From the NCBI GenBank assembly GCA_016199405.1, contig JACQGS010000031.1:1-11129 (forward strand): a stretch of DNA of 11,129 bases, given 5' to 3'. The notes beneath the pieces were generated by a model, which saw only the letters and a program-made list of their open reading frames with translations, ran no database searches and was not told where the DNA came from. The DNA comes from Chloroflexota bacterium. GTDB taxonomy: Bacteria; Chloroflexota; Anaerolineae; UBA4142. The position numbers and the translations under genes were made by a program. Each line of letters begins with the position of its first letter. The first letter of the stretch is position 1. Positions 8,301 to 11,129 of the stretch are shown piece by piece.

Positions 8301-9620
8301 AAAGCCGACGCGGGGTCCAAAGATCGCACGGGCGAAAGTTTTGCGGAACGCTCGATCGGACGATGCGCGGCGCAAGTGATCGTCCACCCGAAAACCGACG
8401 AGGTGATTATTCCGGCTGGCGAGATGATTACGGATGAATTGTGGGAGCAAGTTGAAGCGGCGAAGATTACCGAAATAAGTTTGCGCAGTGGAATGACCTG
8501 TGTTTCGCAGTACGGCATTTGCGCGAAATGCTATGGACGCGATTTGGCGCGCGGCGGTTACGCGCGGATGGGCGAAGCCGTCGGGATCATCGCGGCGCAA
8601 AGTATCGGCGAACCGGGCACGCAATTGACGCTGCGCACGTTCCACACCGGCGGCGTTGCCGGCGGCGACGACATCACGAGCGGTCTGCCGCGCATCGAAG
8701 AAGTATTCGAAGTGCGCGAACCCAAAGGGCAAGCCCTGCTTTCCGAAATCGAGGGCGTCGTTGAGTTGTTCAATGAGGGCGAGGATCGCAAACTGCGCGT
8801 CTATAATGTGCGCATTGAGAGTGAAGAGTACGCCATCCCGCGCGGCTACAAAGTTCAAGTGGAAGACGGCGATGACATCACCAAGTCCCAGATCATCGCG
8901 AAAAAGGAAAAAGAGGAAATCGTTGCCACCGAAGCCGGCAAAGCGATTGTCGAAAAAGGGATGATCACAGTTCGCCGCGATATTCGGGAAGAGGTTGTGT
9001 ATGATCTGGCGGCGAGCGCGCGCTTGCGCGTTGAAGACGGCCAAAAAGTCAAAGCCGGCGATCAATTGACCGAAGGTCCCAAGAATCCCAAAGACATTTT
9101 GCAAATCCTCGGCATTGAAGCGACGACAATGTATCTGTTGGAAGAAGTCCAAAAAGTGTACCGCTCGCAGGGCGTGAACATCAACGACAAGCATATCGAG
9201 ATCATCATCGGGCAAATGCTGCGGCGCGTCCGCATCCGCAGTTCCGGGGATACCGACCTGTTGCCCGGCGATATCATCGACCGCAAGTTGTTCGACCTGC
9301 GCAATCAACGCGTGGTGGAAAACAACGGACGCCCCGGCACGGCGCAGCCCATTCTGCTGGGACTGACGCGCGCGGCGCTCGCAACCGATTCGTTCCTCGC
9401 GGCGGCATCGTTCCAAGAAACCACGCGCGTGTTGACCGACGCGGCGGTGCGAGGTCGGGTCGATTATCTGCGCGGATTGAAAGAGAACGTGATTCTCGGC
9501 AAATTAATTCCGGTCGGAAGCGGTTATCGCAAGCGCGATGACCTCGCGTTGATCGAGCAAGGTCCGCCGCCAACCGTAACGGTCGATGATATCAGCGAAG
9601 AACCGATATTGGCGGATTAG
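5397..9620 (+). CDS. rpoC: DNA-directed RNA polymerase subunit beta'
   Basis: 1407 residues; carries the catalytic magnesium site of RNA polymerase. ATG 5397 has GGAGG at 5385-5389, 7 nt upstream. In order: N-terminal zinc site C59, C61, C74, C77; a coiled-coil insertion at about 138-325; dock and rudder region to about 480; KQGRFRRNLLGKRVDYSGRS near 501-520; catalytic NADFDGDQM with D627, D629 and D631; second zinc site C962, C1035, C1042, C1045; bridge helix region GLADTALRTADAGYLTRRL near 930-948; trigger loop GEPGTQLTLRTFHTGG at 1071-1086. The C-terminal clamp and omega-binding region ends with ALATDSFLAAASFQETTRVL. All catalytic residues are present. There is no SI3 insertion in the trigger loop. 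The trigger loop has Leu1079 where E. coli has Met932. rpsL follows after 417 nt but has its own promoter. Confidence 0.98.
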   Translation: MELVDFKAIRVSLASPEQIRAWSYGEVLKPETINYRTLRPERDGLFDERIFGPTRDWECACGKYKKIRNRGIICDKCGVQVAPQRVRRERMGHIELASPVAHLWYVRGVPSRIGLLLDLSPRQLERVLYFAQYIVSRVDEDARKRAMQRLSKESQGKAQDLEEKADKEIESLHSKLTRELEAGQKKTDAALEKLEEQLAEKTDQVVSLGKNLESRIEDAKGKEIRKSIVFEPTGDVIAEEGDQIAAKHRKRLNELVQAQLAEIEKDIRGKQSDRRLLMDAEKEQKQQETAQEIAALRARLESQVDSARGAHDDKLDQLKAIRVGEVITETRFQEMREKWGTIFEAGMGADSVFEILKGLDLDKLGEELRHNIRTTRSKQQKKKEIKRLRVVESLRRSGNRPEWMILQVLPVIPPELRPMVQLDGGRFATSDLNDLYRRVINRNNRLKRLLELGAPEVIVNNEKRMLQEAVDSLIDNAQRGKVVSQRGQRKLKSLSDLLKGKQGRFRRNLLGKRVDYSGRSVIVVGPHLKLNQCGLPKGMALELFKPFVMRKLVEYNFAHNIKSAKRLVDRGSSEVWDVLEEIIKNHPVLLNRAPTLHRLGIQAFEVILVEGNAIHIHPLVCAAFNADFDGDQMAVHVPLSEAAKEEARKLMLSSHNLLKPASGEPIVEPTKDMVLGVYYLTMDRPNQRGEGKTFGDTDEVQLAYDLGQVNLHAKIKFVVEGARAGQTKAKKKLVETTAGRVLFNHILPPELPFVNETLDKKRLKDLVASVYVAIGPEGTAEIVDRIKDIGFKYATRSGLSIAIDDIKVPVEKAAILERITQKVGEVEQQYRKGLITEDEQYVKTVELWTLATEEITEAVKQNMDQTSPIPIMANSGATKGGFTTIRQLAGMRGLMADPSGRIIELPIRSNFREGLTALEYFISTHGARKGLADTALRTADAGYLTRRLVDVAQEVMITEDDCGTLNGIKADAGSKDRTGESFAERSIGRCAAQVIVHPKTDEVIIPAGEMITDELWEQVEAAKITEISLRSGMTCVSQYGICAKCYGRDLARGGYARMGEAVGIIAAQSIGEPGTQLTLRTFHTGGVAGGDDITSGLPRIEEVFEVREPKGQALLSEIEGVVELFNEGEDRKLRVYNVRIESEEYAIPRGYKVQVEDGDDITKSQIIAKKEKEEIVATEAGKAIVEKGMITVRRDIREEVVYDLAASARLRVEDGQKVKAGDQLTEGPKNPKDILQILGIEATTMYLLEEVQKVYRSQGVNINDKHIEIIIGQMLRRVRIRSSGDTDLLPGDIIDRKLFDLRNQRVVENNGRPGTAQPILLGLTRAALATDSFLAAASFQETTRVLTDAAVRGRVDYLRGLKENVILGKLIPVGSGYRKRDDLALIEQGPPPTVTVDDISEEPILAD
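5808..6371 (+). other. Coiled-coil insertion in the N-terminal region of RpoC
   Basis: Residues about 138-325 lie between VLYFAQYIVSRVD and VITETRFQEMREKWG, blocks separated by only a short linker in E. coli and Bacillus. The segment is rich in Glu, Lys, Gln and Ala with heptad-like leucines (for instance LEEKADKEIESLHSKLTREL). It forms two long helical stretches, about 140-225 and 244-322, broken by a Gly/Pro-containing hinge near 229-244 (FEPTGDVIAEEGDQ). Actinobacteria are known to have a shorter coiled-coil insertion at this place in beta'. The frame is intact, so this is a lineage feature. Confidence 0.75.
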
Positions 9621-9627
9621 TTCATCC

Positions 9628-9666
9628 TCCACTTTCCCTCTTCAAATTGGAAAGGGGAAGGGTGGA
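9628..9666 (+). terminator. Hairpin just after rpoC (candidate terminator)
   Basis: The stem 9628-9642 pairs with 9652-9666 as RNA over about fourteen positions, with three G-U pairs and one mismatch, starting 8 nt after the rpoC stop. An alternative core is CTTTCC (9632-9637) with GGAAAG (9649-9654). There is no proper T-run behind it, only AAATTT, which overlaps the next -35 box. It may mark the 3' end of the rpoBC message or merely protect it. Confidence 0.4.
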
Positions 9667-9671
9667 GAAAT

Positions 9672-9699
9672 TTGACACAAGCATCAATCTGACTATAAT
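9672..9699 (+). promoter_or_regulatory. Perfect consensus sigma70-type promoter for rpsL-rpsG
   Basis: TTGACA (9672-9677), a 16-nt spacer and TATAAT (9694-9699): both hexamers are perfect. The predicted start is near 9706. It lies 51 nt after the rpoC stop and should drive rpsL-rpsG and probably the next str-operon genes beyond the window. It shares the TTGACACAA core and spacer length with the rpoB promoter. Confidence 0.92.
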
Positions 9700-9705
9700 C
9701 GCTTC

Positions 9706-10037
9706 TAGTGGGTCGTGACGGAAATGTTTTGCGCGACCTGTTCCGTCTGTAACGAGCGATCCGCACTCACTGGATTGCCCGCCGCGATTCCGAATTTAGG
9801 GCGGCAAACGATTTCTTGCTGCAACCGCCGTCCGCGAGAGACAACGCGGAGACACGGTTGAACACAGAAGCGATCGGCGATCCTTGATCCGCATTGTGGC
9901 GGAAGTGGTTTGACCAGCCCTTCCAACGCAAATCGTCGTGGGCAGTGAGTTGCCTGTGACGATTTGCAATTTGTACGCCATCGGAAGGGCGTTTTGTTCC
10001 CCAAAATGGGGAGACGTGAACGGCAGCGGAGGAATTC
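9706..10037 (+). promoter_or_regulatory. Long structured 5' leader of rpsL
   Basis: About 330 nt with no recognised gene. By eye it contains: two mutually exclusive 5' stems (9710-9717 with 9732-9739, or the perfect 7-bp 9717-9723 with 9741-9747); 9775-9783 with 9800-9807 (eight pairs, one bulge); a two-part stem, 9822-9827 with 9855-9860 and 9831-9836 with 9845-9850; 9888-9892 with 9899-9903; the long hairpin at 9917-9990; and 9998-10002 with 10008-10012. The Shine-Dalgarno follows at 10028. This looks like a ribosomal-protein leader, but I do not recognise a described class. Confidence 0.6.
9917..9998 (+). ncRNA. Long nested hairpin in the rpsL leader
   Basis: An outer 8-bp clamp, GCCCTTCC (9917-9924) with GGAAGGGC (9983-9990), encloses a continuous 17-pair stem, 9928-9944 with 9951-9967. 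That stem has ten perfect pairs at its base, three G-U pairs, then four more perfect pairs and a six-base GTGAGT loop. The clamp is followed at once by GTTTTGTT (9991-9998), an interrupted T-run, so the clamp could also act as an attenuator. This is the strongest secondary structure in the window. Confidence 0.6.
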
Positions 10038-10469
10038 GTGCCAACGATTAATCAACTGATTCGCAAAGGACGCAAGACAAAATTGAGCAAGACGAAATCG
10101 CCGGCGTTGCGTTTCGTCTTGAATACGCTCAAGAATCGACAAATTCGCGGCAAGGGCTCGCCGTTGAAACGCGGCGTGTGCACGATCGTTCGGACGATGA
10201 CGCCTAAGAAACCGAATTCGGCGCTCCGCAAAATTGCGCGCGTCCGCTTGACGAACGGAATCGAAGTGACCGCGTACATTCCGGGCGAGGGGCATCAGTT
10301 GCAAGAGCACTCGGTGGTCTTGATTCGGGGCGGCCGCGTGAAAGATTTGCCGGGCGTGCGCTATCATATTGTGCGCGGCGCGTTGGATACGACCGGCGTC
10401 GAGAAACGCCGCAAGGGGCGCTCCAAGTACGGCGCGAAAATGCCGAAAGAAGCGGCAGCGGCAACTTAA
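10038..10469 (+). CDS. rpsL: 30S ribosomal protein S12
   Basis: 143 residues; S12 sits at the decoding centre of the 30S subunit and helps set translational accuracy. The start is GTG 10038, with GGAGG at 10028-10032 and the usual N-terminus MPTINQLIRKGR. The core is intact: TPKKPNSALRK near 55-65, RVRLTNGIEVTAYIPGEGH at 68-86, and GGRVKDLPGVRYHIVRG at 98-114. Lys57 and Lys102, matching E. coli Lys42 and Lys87, are wild type, so no streptomycin-resistance change is seen. Asp103 is the usual methylthiolation site. About 14 residues between PAL and KRGVC give the longer form known from Gram-positives and absent from Proteobacteria. The end (KMPKEAAAAT) is a short extension. rpsG follows 15 nt downstream, so the two are co-transcribed. 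Confidence 0.98.
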   Translation: MPTINQLIRKGRKTKLSKTKSPALRFVLNTLKNRQIRGKGSPLKRGVCTIVRTMTPKKPNSALRKIARVRLTNGIEVTAYIPGEGHQLQEHSVVLIRGGRVKDLPGVRYHIVRGALDTTGVEKRRKGRSKYGAKMPKEAAAAT

Positions 10470-10484
10470 GCGGAGGAAGACGCG

Positions 10485-10955
10485 ATGCCTAGACGAGGCG
10501 ATATTCCCCGGCGAGTCATTTTGCCGGATGCGCAATACAAGAACGTGATTGTTCAGAAATTCATCAACAACATTATGGAACGCGGGAAAAAGACCACTGC
10601 CACGCGGTTGGTCTACGACGCGTTCAAGATTGTTGAAGAGAAAACCAAGAAAAATCCGCTCGAAGTTTTTGAGTCGGCAATGCGAAACGCCGGTCCGAGT
10701 ATGGAAGTGAAACCGCGCCGCGTGGGCGGCTCCACGCTCCAAGTCCCGGTCGAAGTCTCGAGTGACCGGCGGGCGGCGCTGGCGATGCGCTGGGTGATTG
10801 GTTATGCGCGTTCGCGCGGCGGCAGATCCTTTGCCGAAAAACTCGCGGCGGAGATTATGGACGCCGCGGCAAATCAGGGATCGTCGATCAAGAAAAAAGA
10901 AGAAATGCACAAAATGGCAGAATCCAACCGCGCGTTCGCGCATTATCGTTGGTGA
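10485..10955 (+). CDS. rpsG: 30S ribosomal protein S7
   Basis: 156 residues, the usual bacterial length. S7 is a primary binder of the 3' major domain of 16S rRNA and nucleates the 30S head near the E site. ATG 10485 has GGAGG at 10472-10476, 8 nt upstream. Family landmarks: MPRRGDIPRR at the N-terminus, QKFINNIMERGKKTTA near 24-39, the beta-hairpin region MEVKPRRVGGSTLQVPVEVS at about 73-92, AMRWVIGYARSRGG near 99-112, and the C-terminal helix with MHKMAESNRAFAHYRW. In E. coli S7 represses its operon by binding the rpsL-rpsG gap. Here that gap is only 15 nt and cannot hold such a site, so any feedback must act elsewhere. fusA, the usual next gene, is not inside the window. Confidence 0.98.
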   Translation: MPRRGDIPRRVILPDAQYKNVIVQKFINNIMERGKKTTATRLVYDAFKIVEEKTKKNPLEVFESAMRNAGPSMEVKPRRVGGSTLQVPVEVSSDRRAALAMRWVIGYARSRGGRSFAEKLAAEIMDAAANQGSSIKKKEEMHKMAESNRAFAHYRW

Positions 10956-11129
10956 TTGTAGATGCTGGACGTTAGAGGTTGGATGTTAGATGCTTGTTCG
11001 TTCCAACTTCCAACTTCCAATTTCTAGGTTTAGGACTCGTCCAACAATAACTTGAGCAGTTTTGTTATTTAGCCTCGTGGGGCCGAATGGTGTAGTTATA
11101 CCGAGGTAAGGTGCGATGCGGTTGTAGGT
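10956..11129 (+). other. Noncoding region after rpsG with short repeats
   Basis: No gene is visible. TGGACGTTAGA (10966-10976) and TGGATGTTAGA (10980-10990) are direct repeats at a 14-nt step. TTCCAAC occurs three times in tandem at 11001-11021, the last copy ending in T. The two parts can pair: 10975-10983 with 11002-11010, nine pairs, one G-U. A second hairpin is AATAAC (11046-11051) with GTTATT (11064-11069). These may end the rpsLG message or lead into the next gene, but no strong T-run follows the first stem. Confidence 0.4.

Noticed and set aside
1968..9416. Long minus-strand open frames opposite rpoB and rpoC (up to about 850 codons)
   Set aside because: They mirror the codon bias of highly conserved genes on the + strand and look like no known protein.
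11078..11129. tRNA-like start (GGGGCCG followed by a GGTG...TACC stem)
   Set aside because: The D-loop lacks the conserved GG and no anticodon arm follows before the window ends.

Overview
The window carries the core transcription and translation genes of a bacterial chromosome, all on the + strand. In order they are the 3' end of leuS (leucyl-tRNA synthetase), rpoB and rpoC (RNA polymerase beta and beta'), rpsL (S12) and rpsG (S7). The order rpoB-rpoC-rpsL-rpsG is the classic beta/str arrangement. The gene before rpoB is leuS, not the usual rplJ-rplL pair, so rpoBC has its own promoter here. The protein features argue against Proteobacteria: the beta subunit lacks the two large E. coli-type insertions, the beta' trigger loop lacks SI3, S12 has the longer N-terminal form known from Gram-positives and relatives, and beta' carries a long N-terminal coiled-coil insertion. 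Together these suggest a Chloroflexota (Anaerolineae-like) genome. That assignment is an inference from remembered sequences and was not checked by a search.

Layout. 2-613 is the C-terminal quarter of leuS. 614-1211 is noncoding: a strong sigma70-type promoter (TTGACA, 16 nt, TATACT, at 692-719) followed by a predicted leader of about 485 nt with many hairpins. One is a terminator-like hairpin close to the start site, and the last is a 9-bp GCAA-loop hairpin that touches the rpoB Shine-Dalgarno. rpoB runs 1212-5195. The 201-nt rpoB-rpoC spacer holds a long inverted repeat around three 20-bp tandem repeats. rpoC runs 5397-9620. 9621-10037 holds a hairpin after rpoC, a perfect consensus promoter (TTGACA, 16 nt, TATAAT, at 9672-9699) and a leader of about 330 nt with a 17-bp hairpin nested inside an 8-bp clamp. 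rpsL (10038-10469, GTG start) and rpsG (10485-10955) are tightly coupled. 10956-11129 is noncoding, with short repeats.

How the parts work together. LeuRS charges tRNA-Leu. Beta and beta' form the catalytic core of RNA polymerase. S12 and S7 are small-subunit proteins of the decoding centre and the 30S head. The two near-consensus promoters share the same -35 core with its flank (TTGACACAA) and the same spacer length, and each drives a long structured leader, so expression of the polymerase and the ribosomal proteins may be tuned after initiation.

The genes are ordinary housekeeping genes and I see no mobile element, defence system or CRISPR array. The points worth a second look are the two leaders, the rpoB-rpoC spacer, a Trp-Leu-rich insertion of about 135 residues in beta, a substitution at a rifampicin-contact position, and a Met-to-Leu change in the beta' trigger loop.
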